DNA of 64,000 bases. Source: Trissonchulus latispiculum. Taxonomy: Eukaryota; Nematoda; Enoplea; Enoplida; Ironidae. This document shows positions 22,042 to 31,782 of the stretch, one piece after another. The position numbers were made by a program, and so were the translations under genes. The stretch lies in NCBI GenBank assembly GCA_030248195.1, contig JASAND010030939.1:1-64000 (forward strand). The letters are read 5' to 3'. Each line of letters starts with the position of its first letter. The stretch's first letter is position 1. The notes below the pieces were generated by a model, which did no database searches, had not been told where the DNA came from, and saw only the letters and a program-made list of their open reading frames with translations.

Positions 22042-22238
22042 ATGTCCTTAGCACCTTCCTCCGTCAGCGTGAAGGCGTCGGATATCTCGTCTAGCCTTCG
22101 AGCAAAGATTGCTCTGCTTACGGGCAGTCGTGATCGCCAGGGTCGTCCTATAGTTTCTTTTCCGCCGAAGTCTTTAGACTCCGGACCAGATGTTGAATCG
22201 ATTAAGCTTGTGCTGGGATATCTCCTGACGATTCCCAG
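22042..22238 (+). CDS. TRIO: TRIO exon 1 in window: start of Sec14 domain
   Basis: Encodes the beginning of the Sec14 domain (KASDISSSLRAKIALLTG, then GRPIVSFPPKS, ending LGYLLTIP). An in-frame stop sits immediately before the ATG at 22042, so this is either the first coding exon with its own Met or an internal exon starting at the AG at 22050-22051. The exon ends CCCAG|gtgagt and leaves two bases of a codon that the next exon completes. TRIO normally has a short low-complexity N-terminus before this point, so upstream non-window or alternative first exons are possible. Confidence 0.85.
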
Positions 22239-22309
22239 GTGAGTTGAAAGAATGGAAAGGTACATAAATACGTATGTAGTAGGTTTTTCTTGTAATCCAA
22301 AATTTGCCT

Positions 22310-22400
22310 ATAAAGGTTCTTTTTGCATATGGAGAACTGATATGCATATCAGTTCTCCTTATGCATATGGGGCAAAATCTCCTGCCCCATATGCATATGG
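22310..22400. repeat. Nested palindromes in TRIO intron 1
   Basis: Several ATATGCATAT-type palindromes are packed together: ggagaactgatatgcat is followed by its complement, then two copies of ccccatatgcatatgggg-like sequence. The cluster can form a cruciform or RNA stem. It probably derives from a small foldback element. Confidence 0.6.
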
Positions 22401-22597
22401 GGCAATTATACACATGGCCCGTAACACATTCACTGCTGTAACGCAGAACAAAGACACGCTCCAGTTGAAGATGATGATGATATATGTATAACACTTTATT
22501 TATACACAGCCTGGTTTATGTATATCGTTATATACAAATAACGTGATGCACACTACATATTAATATATATTGATTGATTTGAAGACTTGTTTTATAG

Positions 22598-22691
22598 TGA
22601 CAGTACGAAAGAACTTGGATTTACTGTTATTTTGGATATGCGAGATAGAACGCCATGGAGTTCCGTGAAGCCTGTTTTAAAAGTCTTGGAT
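22598..22691 (+). CDS. TRIO: TRIO exon 2: Sec14 core strand
   Basis: tttatag|TGAC to GAT|gtaagg. Translates to DSTKELGFTVILDMRD followed by WSSVKPVLKVLD, aligning with the GFTVIVDMRG segment of vertebrate TRIO that forms the central beta strand of the lipid pocket. Not visible as a long open frame because it is only 94 nt. Entry phase 2 and exit phase 0 fit its neighbours. Confidence 0.9.
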
Positions 22692-23687
22692 GTAAGGTTT
22701 TCTGTGAGACGGTATCAAACTCTTCAGATTGCTTAACCTGTGGCGGGGTGTCATTATCTGTGCCTTTTATTCTATTCTATTCTATTCAGTAGCCGCATTA
22801 GAAGTCTTAGGTCTGTCTGGCTATCCTAGTTCCGGACCGCAAGTGGTTACCAGGTTTATCTACAATTTTATATAATTGTGGAAATTGAAGGAGCTGCAGA
22901 TTTGGACTCTACATAATATACGTACAGTTAGTATATATATAATGCTCAAAACGAAGTTAATTTCCTGCAAGGATCGAAAACTCAGCGAACTTCTCGAAGC
23001 TAGCAACACTTCGCTAAATTTAGACAAGTTCGTGAAGATTTTAGCAAATTCAGTCAAACTTCGTTAAAATCTTCTTGACCCATTAAAATCTTGCGAAACT
23101 ATGCGAGCTTCGCTGAACTTTATCGAACTTCGCGAAAGCAGGAAATCGTGAAATTAGATTTTAAAATTTTTCTGTCAAATGTTTGTGGATATAGAGAATA
23201 CGACTCAACTCGCCAGCTAAATTATTCGCGAACTTCGCTAAATTTAGCGAAATGTCTCTAGCTTCTTCGCAAAGTTACTTTGAGGGTGGGTGAACTTTGC
23301 AAAAACTTTGTTTTGAGTTGTTAAGGTTAGGACCTCTAGCTATTACCACGTCAAAAATCTTCCAGCTGCGGCTTGTTACTAATCCTGTACGTGGGCGACT
23401 TTTTGCGAATATTCGTGGTGATTTTTTGTTAACCTTGCTATAGTCGTTGGTTAAAAGACGAAAGATGTCAATAGATGTTTGGCATAGAGCAAAATGTTCC
23501 CAAAAATGTGACCAGACTGGTTTTTCAGAACAAAATTTTGAAACAAACAAAACAACAACAGCACCCATCAGGAAATTTTCGGGGAGGACAAATTGTGCCT
23601 ACGGTGTGTGGCATGTTAGTCTGACCCCAGTACTGACTGGGCATGTGCTTAAACGTCATTGCATATATTTCTGTATACCTGTTTCAG

Positions 23688-23789
23688 GATAACTTTTCCT
23701 CCAGTATCCACACGGCTTATATTATTAAACCGGACAAGTTTTGGGAGAAACAGAAGGCCAGCTTTGCCAGTGCCAAATACAAGTTTGAG
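23688..23789 (+). CDS. TRIO: TRIO exon 3: Sec14 IIKPD segment
   Basis: tttcag|GATAAC to TTTGAG|gtatat. Encodes IHTAYIIKPDKFWEKQKASF, nearly the same as the conserved HVALIIKPDNFWQKQ stretch of TRIO and Kalirin. 34 codons, phase 0 at both ends. Confidence 0.93.
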
Positions 23790-24152
23790 GTATATATGTC
23801 AACGGATTTCTTCGTTATCTTATAAGTTATAGCACAATTATAAGGGTTGTATCTTCATCATCATTCTTGGAGCCAGGTGGTGATCCACACTAGCTGGGCT
23901 ATAGACGCCCAGCACCCCTCTGAAACGCCAACACCCAGATAGGCTCACTCCGAAGGACGCTCAGGCTTGGGTCGGGAGGAAGGAGGCTCTGCCGGACAGA
24001 CTGCCCACAAAAGGGTTGCATCTGGATCCAGGTTAGTTATGTCTCTGCCTTGCCTGGTGGTCCGTTTTTAGCGAAATTTTGAAATTTTAACAATTAGCCT
24101 TTCCTTTTTCTTGATGAAGTGATTTATGACTCATTTTGAGCATCATTCTAGT

Positions 24153-24530
24153 TAGTGATGGGCACCGGATATTTTTTCATATCCGGATATCCGCCTATTT
24201 TGCGTTAACGGATATCCGGATATCCGGTTATCCGCCTATTCCAAACTTAAGTTCAAGAAAATTTTTCGATTTTGCAGTTAAATTTTCAATTTTTCTGTCA
24301 ATTTTTCGGCGTGCTGTGAATGTCTATCGTGCAACCAAGCCCCAACCTTGGTTTCAAAAATATTTTCAGAGGAATTTTTGAAAAATATTTTAAAATTTTT
24401 GAAATTTTAGTCAAAAATTTCCTAATTTTTCATTACATTGTCTGAAATGTACACGGATATCCGGATATTTTTCTCAAATCGGATATTATCCGGATATAAA
24501 AATTATCCGGATATCCAGTGCCCATCACTA
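24153..24530. mobile_element. hAT-type MITE with perfect 8-bp target duplication
   Basis: Begins TAGTGATGGGCACCGGATA and ends TATCCAGTGCCCATCACTA. The octamer ATTCTAGT flanks it on both sides (24145-24152 and 24531-24538). TAGTGATGGGC ends with an 8-bp duplication are characteristic of hAT transposons. The 378-bp interior is non-coding and rich in ATCCGGATAT palindromes. It sits in TRIO intron 3. The perfect duplication suggests a fairly recent insertion. Confidence 0.92.
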
Positions 24531-24695
24531 ATTCTAGTGTCTCATCAGCTTGTTGGTTGTCAGAATTTGAAGTCTTCGTTTCAGTAAGAACTTTCATCCA
24601 GAAAATGTCGTTATATCACATTGGGTTCGTACAGCCCCGTGTGGTATATATTTAGTGATTTACAAGCATGTATATATACACGCCTTGCTTTGTAG

Positions 24696-24809
24696 GTTGT
24701 GCTGACAAATATTGACGGTCTGTCCAAGTTTGTTGATCCTAGTCAGTTGACTCAGGAGTTTGATGGAACATTCTTATACGATCATGATGAATGGGTGGAG
24801 CTTAGAATG
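24696..24809 (+). CDS. TRIO: TRIO exon 4: end of Sec14 domain
   Basis: tttgtag|GTTGTG to AGAATG|gtgagc. Encodes LSKFVDPSQLTQEFDG and YDHDEWVELRM, matching the LTKVVDPSQLTPEFDG and NHEEWIEIR landmarks of vertebrate TRIO. 38 codons, phase 0 to 0. Confidence 0.95.
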
Positions 24810-25116
24810 GTGAGCATTCAACATTTTGTTGTTTAAAAATTGAATTTTCCTATCATTTTAAATTGTTAATGTGGCGGTTAAATTTTTCAGACTTGTTTGT
24901 AAAGCCATTTCTCCTTTTCGCAAAGTATATATTTTGTACAAAAATGTTTTAAAATACAGAGCTGATTCTGTTTAGTGTTTTAGTATACTATATTCCTGTT
25001 ATCTTCTGGTAACGTCAAAAATCAAGTAGACGCGAGCTGGCAGGAGGATCCACCCATCCGATTCATTATTTCTTTGTTTTAATTTCGTAACTTTATATTG
25101 CTGTTTACTTTTGCAG

Positions 25117-25305
25117 GCTATTGAAGATTTAGTTTGGCGGGTTATGGACACTCTGCGTTCTTTGGAATCTCTGAGAGCCGAAATAGATCGTCCCGACCTG
25201 CCGTCTGATGCTGGGAATGCCAAGAAAGCCCTTGATGAATTGAGTTCACACAAGAGAAAGATTGGGAAGGCACCGGTGGAAGAACTGGAAGCCAAAGGGA
25301 ATCAG
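25117..25305 (+). CDS. TRIO: TRIO exon 5: spectrin repeat 1, helices A-B
   Basis: ttgcag|GCTATT to AATCAG|gtagga, 63 codons, phase 0 to 0. Contains LPSDAGNAKKALDELSSHKR and KAPVEELEAKGNQ, aligning with the TRIO stretch LPQDLEGARNMIEEH...KAPIEDLDLEGQ. Purely helical, as expected of a spectrin repeat. Confidence 0.93.
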
Positions 25306-25452
25306 GTAGGAGTCCTCCTGTAATCTCACGCTAGCACCCCAGTTTAACAGTGGTATTCTGGTAGTTGACCAAACATCACAAACTGCCTGGGTACATGTAA
25401 GAGTATACTAGATACATTGTGCACACCTTCATTCCTGTGTTTCTGATAACAG

Positions 25453-25477
25453 ATGCTAGAGAGAGAACAGGAGTTAG
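25453..25477 (+). CDS. TRIO: TRIO exon 6: 25-nt microexon
   Basis: gataacag|ATGCTAGAGAGAGAACAG...TTAG|gttttt. Eight codons plus one base (MLEREQEL). It is needed because exon 5 ends in phase 0 and exon 7 must be entered with one base already present. Its residues match the KLLQRIQ position of TRIO after GQ. No other candidate in the 442-bp gap fits both splice sites and phase as well. Inferred from phase logic; a cDNA would confirm it. Confidence 0.7.
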
Positions 25478-25747
25478 GTTTTTGGCATCAAATTGAATGA
25501 TTTGTTTCTCAAATTTTATATATTTCATTAGTTCCATCTACTCAGATCTTTGCTGCTTCTCTAAAAATGTCTACTTTTGATCGTGGGAAAGACTTTGCTA
25601 GTAGTCGTCTTCGTTGAAACTGCACCTGTTTCTCTCCATTGACCTTTAAGGCTGTATGTTCCAAAATTATTCACACGCTTTCTGTACAACGTTGTATTCC
25701 GAGTTTGCATCTGTTTTAGCTAATTCATCGCTTGACTGGTCCTCTAG

Positions 25748-25962
25748 CGGATGACGGAAGTGGCTGTGGAGATTCTGACTATGGCTCTGGATGCAGAGAT
25801 AGCCAGCAAAATCCAGACTTACAGTCCGCTGTACCGCACATTACATCTCTTTTGGAAAATTTACGAGCTACTCGTCAGAACCTCTATACTGCCTTGCAGA
25901 CCCGAAAGCAGCGTGTTGATCAGTGTTTTCAGCTGAAACTCTTTCAACAAGATGCAGAAAAA
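25748..25962 (+). CDS. TRIO: TRIO exon 7: spectrin repeat 1, helix C
   Basis: cctctag|CGGATG to GAAAAA|gtatgc, entered in phase 1, leaving in phase 0. An acidic Gly/Ser linker (DDGSGCGDSDYGSG) precedes ITSLLENLRATRQNL and QRVDQCFQLKLFQQDAEK, the last being nearly identical to the TRIO hallmark KLDQCFQLRLFEQDAEK. Confidence 0.94.
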
Positions 25963-26100
25963 GTATGCACTATGCTACTGTTTACTTACTTTTCTAGTTC
26001 CGTCCCATGCATACCGTATTTGTTTTACTCTGATTTTGTGCTTTCCTGTTAATACGTTGTCACTTTTGGGTGGTTTTTGAGTTACTTGTGGTTATTTCAG

Positions 26101-26223
26101 ATGTTCTACTGGATACGTCAGAATGTTGAGCTGTTCTTGGCTGGTTATGCGGATATAGGAGATTGTTATGACAGAGCTAAAGAATGGCAGGCCCAACATC
26201 AACAATTTGCTCGAGCTGCTCTG
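26101..26223 (+). CDS. TRIO: TRIO exon 8: spectrin repeat 2, helix A
   Basis: tttcag|ATGTTC to GCTCTG|gtaatt, 41 codons, phase 0. Encodes MFYWIRQNVELFLAGYADIG, aligning with MFDWITHNKGLFLNSYTEIG of TRIO. Confidence 0.94.
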
Positions 26224-26487
26224 GTAATTTTAACATTCTATTTGGTAGTGAAAGGAGCCTTGATAATTTTATTGTGGTGATCACTTCAGCTTTGGTTGAA
26301 TTCAAAAAATAATACTTTCTGAAAAAATAAAAATATTACCTAGTAATTTTGTCGCTATTGTTTCTAACAGGTCCATGCCTTATTTGCGGTATGCTGCTTG
26401 CAGGAAAAATAGGTTTTTTGAAATTTTAACGGTGATTATATCGGTAGCCGCATTGCGGTTTAATTTTGCTAGTGCATTTGATTTTAG

Positions 26488-26679
26488 AACGTTGGCGTTA
26501 ATGTAGAGCACATCATGTGTGTAGCTGGTAGATTGCTAGAAAGTGGGCATTATGCTCAGGCAGAGATTAAAGTGCTCTCAGACAGACTGGACCGGGACTG
26601 GCGTCTTTTTATGCAAGCCCTGGAAAGGAGAGCCCAATTGCTGAGCCTATCCACCCTCTTCCATATGAAGGCGGAACAG
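26488..26679 (+). CDS. TRIO: TRIO exon 9: spectrin repeat 2, helices B-C
   Basis: tttag|AACGTT to GAACAG|gtaggt, 64 codons, phase 0. Encodes VAGRLLESGHYAQAEIKVL and LLSLSTLFHMKAEQ, matching VANRLVESGHYASQQI and LLDMSSIFHQKAEK of TRIO. This is the last exon before the 21.9-kb intron that carries the Polinton. Confidence 0.95.
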
Positions 26680-26705
26680 GTAGGTCAAGTTTTAGCTTTG
26701 TTTTT

Positions 26706-26734
26706 ATTATGTAGGGGCGCGATAGCGCCCCTAC
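26706..26734. repeat. Perfect GC-rich hairpin (TAGGGGCGC loop GCGCCCCTA)
   Basis: gtaggggcgc-gat-agcgcccctac is a ten-base-pair perfect stem about 30 bases into intron 9. Comparable GCGC-core hairpins occur at 61327-61352 and 63249-63272. Confidence 0.7.
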
Positions 26735-26749
26735 ATAATTAAAGGCGTC

Positions 26750-27429
26750 TGCGCGGCCCCCTGGAGACAGTGTTGGCCTGGTGCCAGCTAATTAGAGGTC
26801 TGGGAGGGGTAAAAATGTTACCATCGTAAAGTACTCGAGTAGTACTACAAGTACCACCATACTTTTGGTTAAAATTCCGAACTTCGAAATTTTGCACTAG
26901 GCGGGAGTTACCGTGCGTTTGTTTTTTTTTCTCGGTTAATAACGCTTTTCGGAAGTGCTTATGTCAGCGCAGTGTTGGAACGATATGGGCATTTTGGTCC
27001 TATACTACTATTATATGTTGGTAGGCAGGGTCCTCTCATGCAACCTTTTTTTGGTCATTTTGGCACCTGGCCAATTTTGGCTCTGTGCCAAGGCCCCAAA
27101 GTCGGACTTTCGCTATGTTGGCACTTCGGTTGTGATCGACTTTTTTCACAGGCTAGCAGCTAGACCGGTTTGGTTTATTTTATTTGAATATTTCGGACTA
27201 TGCGCGGAATGTAACGAGGGGGATTTTTTAATTTCGCTCTGTAGCTTTCAGGAGATGGGCCCAAACTTTGCATTTTTTCACCTGTTTTCACGAAAAGTTT
27301 CTAAGTCCCACTTTTACTAGAAATGGCCTAAAAGTCACTAAAAATGGCGTTTTTCGGCGTTGGGGTGGTACCCATATATAGTAAATCGGGGTCGCTGAAA
27401 ACGATGAGCATACTGCTGAGGTCGGTGGA
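26750..27429. other. Intron 9 left flank, no gene
   Basis: No coding signal. Low-copy-looking sequence leads into the 149-bp satellite, with phrases such as catatatagtaaatcggggtcgctga that do not recur clearly elsewhere in the window. Confidence 0.4.
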
Positions 27430-27960
27430 TGTGACCCCTGACCCACAGCGCCCACCCACAGTGGGCCCGGTGTGGGTCAAAAATGAAAGTCTTCAAAAGT
27501 GGTCAAGTTTGGTATCAAATGAAAGCCCTTGGCGAGGCGACCAACTTTTGTCATTATGCCACCCACAAAAAGTGGCCCCACCGACCTGTGGGTGGGTGCC
27601 CCACCCACTGTGGGTCCGGTGTGGGTCAAAAATGAAAGTCTTCAAAAGTGGTCAAGTTTGGTATCAAATGAAAGCCCTTGGCGAGGCGATCAACTTTTGT
27701 CATTATGCCACCCACAAAAAGTGGCCCCACCGACCTGCGGGTGGGTGCCCCACCCACAGTGGGCCCGGTGTGGGTCAAAAAAGAAAGTCTTCAAAAGTGG
27801 TCAAGTTTGGTATCAAATGAAAGCCCTTGGCGAGGCGACCAACTTTTGTCATTATGCCACCCACAAAAAGTGGCCCCACCGACCTGTGGGTGGGTGCCCC
27901 ACCCACAGTGGGTCCGGTGTGGGTCAAAAATGAAAGTCTTCAAAAGTAGTCATGTTTGTT
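27430..27960 (+). repeat. 149-bp minisatellite, about 3.5 units
   Basis: The phrase gtgggtcaaaaa(t/a)gaaagtc recurs at 27471, 27620, 27769 and 27918, a spacing of exactly 149. Each unit contains tggtatcaaatgaaagccc and tttgtcattatgcc. The long plus-strand frames here exist only because 149 is not a multiple of three and the unit lacks stops in each phase. It is the same satellite as 59.1-60.5 kb in the opposite orientation. Confidence 0.9.
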
Positions 27961-28069
27961 AAAAAAATGAAAGCCCATTTTCTCACATTTGCCCTGCCTA
28001 TTGCATTTTTCAAGCTCCTTATCTGCGTCAGCTCACTGCTGGAAAGGGAACCTTTAAAATGACAGAAGG

Positions 28070-28736
28070 ACAAGTAATAAAAATGCTCCTCCGGAGCATG
28101 AAAAAGTAATATGGGTAGTTGTGAGGTTGTAAAATCAAGAGAGGACTAGTCTTAAAAATGCTTAATATGGGGCTAGGTTCAAAAAAAGAAGAGGACTAGG
28201 TTGTGGGCGAATTAATATGGGCACAGCTTCGCCGAGCAACCCATATTCGCGGGCTTTCACGCTTCGCCATGGCGATTGCCATATACAAAGCAGTTAATGT
28301 CAGTCAATAATTACAATTCCAGCAGTTATATAATATATATACGTAAACTATATAGTATATAATTTGGTTGTGCTGGACTACGACAAGCAACTAGAAAGAA
28401 CCAAGGCTATGATTGTAACTCTAACGGTTGAATAGAAATAGAAGATCGTCGGAGAGAGTCCTGATCCTGAAGTTATTGTTGAAATATATACTTTTCTTAT
28501 AAATGGTTAAAACGCTCAGTAGATAAATATTAAGAGTTTATCGAAAGAAATGTTTGCTTCCACTAAAACTCGTTTATCATAGTCGTATATTATTTACGTG
28601 CCGTAACTAAATCTGAACACTGGTACGTATAAAAATATATAACTTTTTCAGTCCGCAAATATGGGTTGCTCGGCGAAGCTGTGCCCATATTAATTCGCCC
28701 ACAGTAGTATTTAATCTAACAGTTTGACGGCTTTTT
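28070..28736 (+). repeat. Polinton left terminal inverted repeat (with nested insert)
   Basis: ACAAGTAATAAAAATGCTCC at the outer end to TTTGACGGCTTTTT at the inner end, matching the complement of 48043-48214 once the insert 28208-28702 is removed. The outermost 45 bases include a near-perfect stem (atgctcctccggagcat). The AGTAATA start agrees with the AGT beginnings common in Polintons. Confidence 0.9.
28208..28702. mobile_element. ~495-bp inverted-repeat element nested in the left TIR
   Basis: Its ends carry about 45-bp inverted repeats (gggcgaattaatatgggcac and complement, extending through agcttcgccgagcaaccc). The right Polinton TIR runs straight from TTGTGGG to AGTAGTATTT, so the insert is absent there and its limits are fixed by comparison. 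No transposase, and the short frames are not coding. Target duplication is ambiguous because the GTGGG at the site also matches the element end. Confidence 0.85.
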
Positions 28737-28989
28737 TTACATTGAATTAAATGTCGTCAAATACTTGCTTCAAGTACATATAACTTTGACTTGTCAGTCT
28801 ATAATTCATACAAACAACTTCATAGCCTATGTGATTATTGATAAGAAAGACACATGAAATTTCTTTTGACATGCTTAGTTTGAACAAAACTGCTCATTCT
28901 TCGTGACTGGAAAATGAATAAAACCTGATTCACTAATATTGCATGGCCAGTGTAGTTATATATATGATAGCCAACACTTAGATATGAGT

Positions 28990-29084
28990 ACAGAAATGTC
29001 GTTGGGCTATTCATGCAGTTTCACATTGTTGTTTAACTGGAGCTCTTCTTCAGGAAGGGTGATGATTAGCCCAACGACATTTCT
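28990..29084. repeat. Hairpin before the integrase gene
   Basis: agaaatgtcgttgggct at the left pairs perfectly with agcccaacgacatttct at the right, with about 55 bases between. It lies between the left TIR and the TA tract, and could be regulatory or a residue of a small insertion. Confidence 0.6.
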
Positions 29085-29128
29085 TTTATAAAATACGAAA
29101 AACTAACCAGCTTTATCTCTTTATCACT

Positions 29129-29237
<109 letters not shown>

Positions 29238-29293
29238 CTCATTTTATTCGCTACATTTTATTGTTAGTAAAGTGTGATTGTGCTAGTGTGCTA

Positions 29294-30415
29294 ATGTTGG
29301 ATAAAGCAGCGGAAGAAGCTCTCTCATCTCTTTACCACGACGTTGGTGGTCCAGGGGGTCATTCATCAGCCCTACCATTGTGGAAAGCGGCACAAAATGC
29401 AGGTTTTAATCAAATATCTTTGGCAGATGTTTCAAACTGGTTGCAAAAGCAATTTTCACATGTCGTACACTATAAAAAACAGAAATCGTATCTACGTCAG
29501 CGCATTATTTTGGCAGATCAACACATACAATGGGAAGCAGATGTCGCGTACACTCCCAACTTATTTCCAAAGAAATTGTTGATTGTAATTGACTGCTTCA
29601 GTCGTTTAGCATGTGTTATACCTATTAAACGTGAGACTGCCACATCAATTATCCTGGCTTTTAATGAAGCAATCTCAAGAATGGGTGGGAAGCCTTTTAT
29701 CCTGAGAACAGATCAAGGGTCTAATTTTATGTCGAAACAATTTCAAATGTTTTTAAATAAACTGTCCATCAAACATGTTATTGCACAAGGAGATGAAAAG
29801 GCTGTATTTGTCGAGCGATTCATACGATCATTTCGGAACAGACTAAACAAATATTTGAGCCGTATCGACACACAAAGATATGATTCTATTTTGGACCTAA
29901 TTGTGACATCCTACAATAATTCATTTCATAGAATGATAGGAATGGAACCCGCTAACGTCGGCAAAGAAAATCGAGGAACTATATTGCATCGATTGAGATT
30001 TAGTGTTGACACGGTTAAGAAACAGGATAGACTTCGTAGAGACATGCGACAAAAGTTTAAAGTTGGTGACTTTGTGCGCATTCGACGGGCAAGAAAAATA
30101 TTTGACAAAGCATCCAAGGAAACGTTCAGCAGAGAAGTGTTCAAAATTTCAGAAAGTGTAATTGGATCACCAAATAGGTATAAACTGACTGATTTGTCAC
30201 CGAACCATGAGGATATTTTTGGCTCATTCCACGAAGGTGAATTAGTTAAGGCTGAGCCAAATGCGATGTCAAACAAACACATAAGAAGCTACAGAATAAT
30301 ACGCGAAAGAGGAAAGCGATTTTACATAGTGAAGTTCAAAGGTTATCCGAATTCTGCTACAGCTAAAGTATCACCAAAAGAATTTAAGAAGATGCAGACA
30401 GTCAAACTTTCATAA
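29294..30415 (+). CDS. INT: Polinton integrase with C-terminal chromodomain
   Basis: Retroviral-type DDE integrase that would join the element ends to host DNA in the nucleus. From the chosen ATG (MLDKAAEEALSS) the catalytic acids are D83 (WEADVAY), D140 (LRTDQGSNF) and E174 (KAVFVERFIRS), the last two separated by 33 residues, which is normal for Polintons. A basic C-terminal region (KVGDFVRIRRARKIFDK, then SREVFKISE) forms the SH3-like end. A chromodomain-like tail follows (SYRIIRERGKRFYIVKFKGY, then a PKEFKK end in place of the usual WEP helix), which may steer insertion to marked chromatin. The frame is also open upstream through a TTG at 29261, but the ATG is preferred. A short N-terminal zinc-binding region is not evident. 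All catalytic residues are intact. Confidence 0.95.
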   Translation: MLDKAAEEALSSLYHDVGGPGGHSSALPLWKAAQNAGFNQISLADVSNWLQKQFSHVVHYKKQKSYLRQRIILADQHIQWEADVAYTPNLFPKKLLIVIDCFSRLACVIPIKRETATSIILAFNEAISRMGGKPFILRTDQGSNFMSKQFQMFLNKLSIKHVIAQGDEKAVFVERFIRSFRNRLNKYLSRIDTQRYDSILDLIVTSYNNSFHRMIGMEPANVGKENRGTILHRLRFSVDTVKKQDRLRRDMRQKFKVGDFVRIRRARKIFDKASKETFSREVFKISESVIGSPNRYKLTDLSPNHEDIFGSFHEGELVKAEPNAMSNKHIRSYRIIRERGKRFYIVKFKGYPNSATAKVSPKEFKKMQTVKLS

Positions 30416-30445
30416 TATGTAATATTTTCTATAGTGAATGGTGTG

Positions 30446-31222
30446 ATGTATGATCCAAGCAGTTTCTACGTGTTTTGCCCTTCAAATGTTAAATCGAATC
30501 TATTTCAGAATACGCTGTCAAACTTCGATGTCCCCCTTGCAAAATCAATAGTGTTTGGAGATTCAGGCAAATATCGAGTAGGTCTAACAGACGTTATGCT
30601 GCCCATCATTTTGGAAAATGTAAACTCAGAAGATGGAAACAATGAAATTTCTGTATCAGATTCAACTGACGAGATATTTGATCTTAAAGTCCCTCCCGGA
30701 GTATACTACACTGTACATGAATTAATAGAATCCATCAATGCTGTAATTTCCAAAATGCCTGACTTATCTAAAAAGTTGTATGTATTGTTTGACATAAATT
30801 CAAACAAAGTAACATGTCAAACTAATAATATAAAATCTATTAAATTTTCAACAGGGATTGCTCTTATTCTTGGATTTGAACCTAATACTGCATATAGTGG
30901 GTTAAAGATAAAAGCCCCCAATTATTCTGATATTTTGGCAGGGTATCACACACTATTTATATACTGTTCAATTGTTGAACATTCCCGCGTGGGTGATGAG
31001 ACAGCGCAATTACTCCGAATTGTACCGCTCGACTCCTCAGACTTTGGCAAGTTGAAATATTATTCCTTCTCTAAGCCCCTTTATATGGAAATAAATGCTC
31101 AGGAAATCATCAGTATTCATTTTACTTTAGCACTGCATGGTGGTCAACTTTGTCCTTTTAAATCAAACTCTGGAACTATTTTATGTACACTACACTTCAT
31201 TCACAATTTCGCAAATTTGTAA
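30446..31222 (+). CDS. Polinton minor capsid (penton-like single jelly-roll) protein
   Basis: 258 residues from the first ATG (MYDPSSFYVFCPSN). The pattern is that of the conserved Polinton protein interpreted in published work as the penton: FYVFCPSN near the start, VGLTDVMLP, YYTVHELIESIN, LGFEPNTAY, LFIYCSIVEHSRVGDETAQLLRIVPLD and a C-terminal TLALHGGQLCPF followed by a beta strand ending LHF. It starts 30 bases after the integrase stop and its own stop abuts the next ATG, which suggests a shared transcript. In a virion it would sit at the fivefold vertices. No frame damage is seen. Assignment rests on family recollection, not a search. Confidence 0.8.
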   Translation: MYDPSSFYVFCPSNVKSNLFQNTLSNFDVPLAKSIVFGDSGKYRVGLTDVMLPIILENVNSEDGNNEISVSDSTDEIFDLKVPPGVYYTVHELIESINAVISKMPDLSKKLYVLFDINSNKVTCQTNNIKSIKFSTGIALILGFEPNTAYSGLKIKAPNYSDILAGYHTLFIYCSIVEHSRVGDETAQLLRIVPLDSSDFGKLKYYSFSKPLYMEINAQEIISIHFTLALHGGQLCPFKSNSGTILCTLHFIHNFANL

Positions 31223-31777
31223 ATGGAAACCGATCCCGATTTGGTTGCACTTTACCTATCCCTGTATAATGGTCAGCGGGGTTATGGAGATTCAGTAATA
31301 ACTCTTGTACCTCGATTTACAGGATCATACGTACAGTCAGGGAGAGGATTTGGTTTTATCTCTCAACTTTCAGGAATAATTACACCCTTTGTAAAATTTA
31401 TGATTCCTTTCGCCATCTCCGGCGTAGCAGATTTTCTAAGACAAATTAGTTCTGGAGAAAGTGCTAGAAAAGCAGCCTCATCAGCGTCCGTTAGCACATT
31501 GTCTAAAGCAGCGGAAGCACTGGCATCCCGACAAGTTGGGAAAGGTGGGTCTAGGAAAAGTATTATACATAGAAAACGGAAATCTCCTAAACCGAAAAGA
31601 AAGAGAATAGGAAGAAAGAAGACAAAGGTCGCAAAGGTGAATAAAAATAAGAAATCTCGCAAGCGGTCTCATTCATCCAAAAACGTTAAAGGAAGTAAGC
31701 GGCGTCGGTTGCTCAACTCTCGCTTAAAGGTTTCAAACGATCAAAAGGGACGCTTGTTTCCTGGGTCAATATTGTAA
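31223..31777 (+). CDS. Basic virion/core-like protein with membrane-active segment
   Basis: 184 residues. The first third includes a Tyr-rich start (LYLSLYNGQRGYG) and a hydrophobic amphipathic segment (IITPFVKFMIPFAISGVADFL, residues about 53-73). The last 80 residues are Lys/Arg-rich (KRKSPKPKRKRIGRKK and later KGSKRRRLL), like a histone-like DNA-condensing tail. Polintons and adenovirus relatives carry such capsid-internal proteins, processed by the adenain-type protease. The gene abuts the penton gene and precedes the major capsid gene by 5 bases. The role is inferred from composition and position. Confidence 0.65.
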   Translation: METDPDLVALYLSLYNGQRGYGDSVITLVPRFTGSYVQSGRGFGFISQLSGIITPFVKFMIPFAISGVADFLRQISSGESARKAASSASVSTLSKAAEALASRQVGKGGSRKSIIHRKRKSPKPKRKRIGRKKTKVAKVNKNKKSRKRSHSSKNVKGSKRRRLLNSRLKVSNDQKGRLFPGSIL

Positions 31778-31782
31778 GTAAA

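Noticed and set aside
23860..23995. Possible SINE or extra TRIO exon in intron 3
   Set aside because: No clear A/B boxes and no phase-compatible residues matching TRIO. Left as plain intron.
27344..27962. Three overlapping frames of 94-158 codons in the 149-bp satellite
   Set aside because: Frames repeat with the unit in all three phases, as expected for a stop-poor satellite.
29261..29293. Extended integrase start at a TTG codon
   Set aside because: Eukaryotic initiation at TTG is unlikely and the ATG at 29294 gives a normal start.
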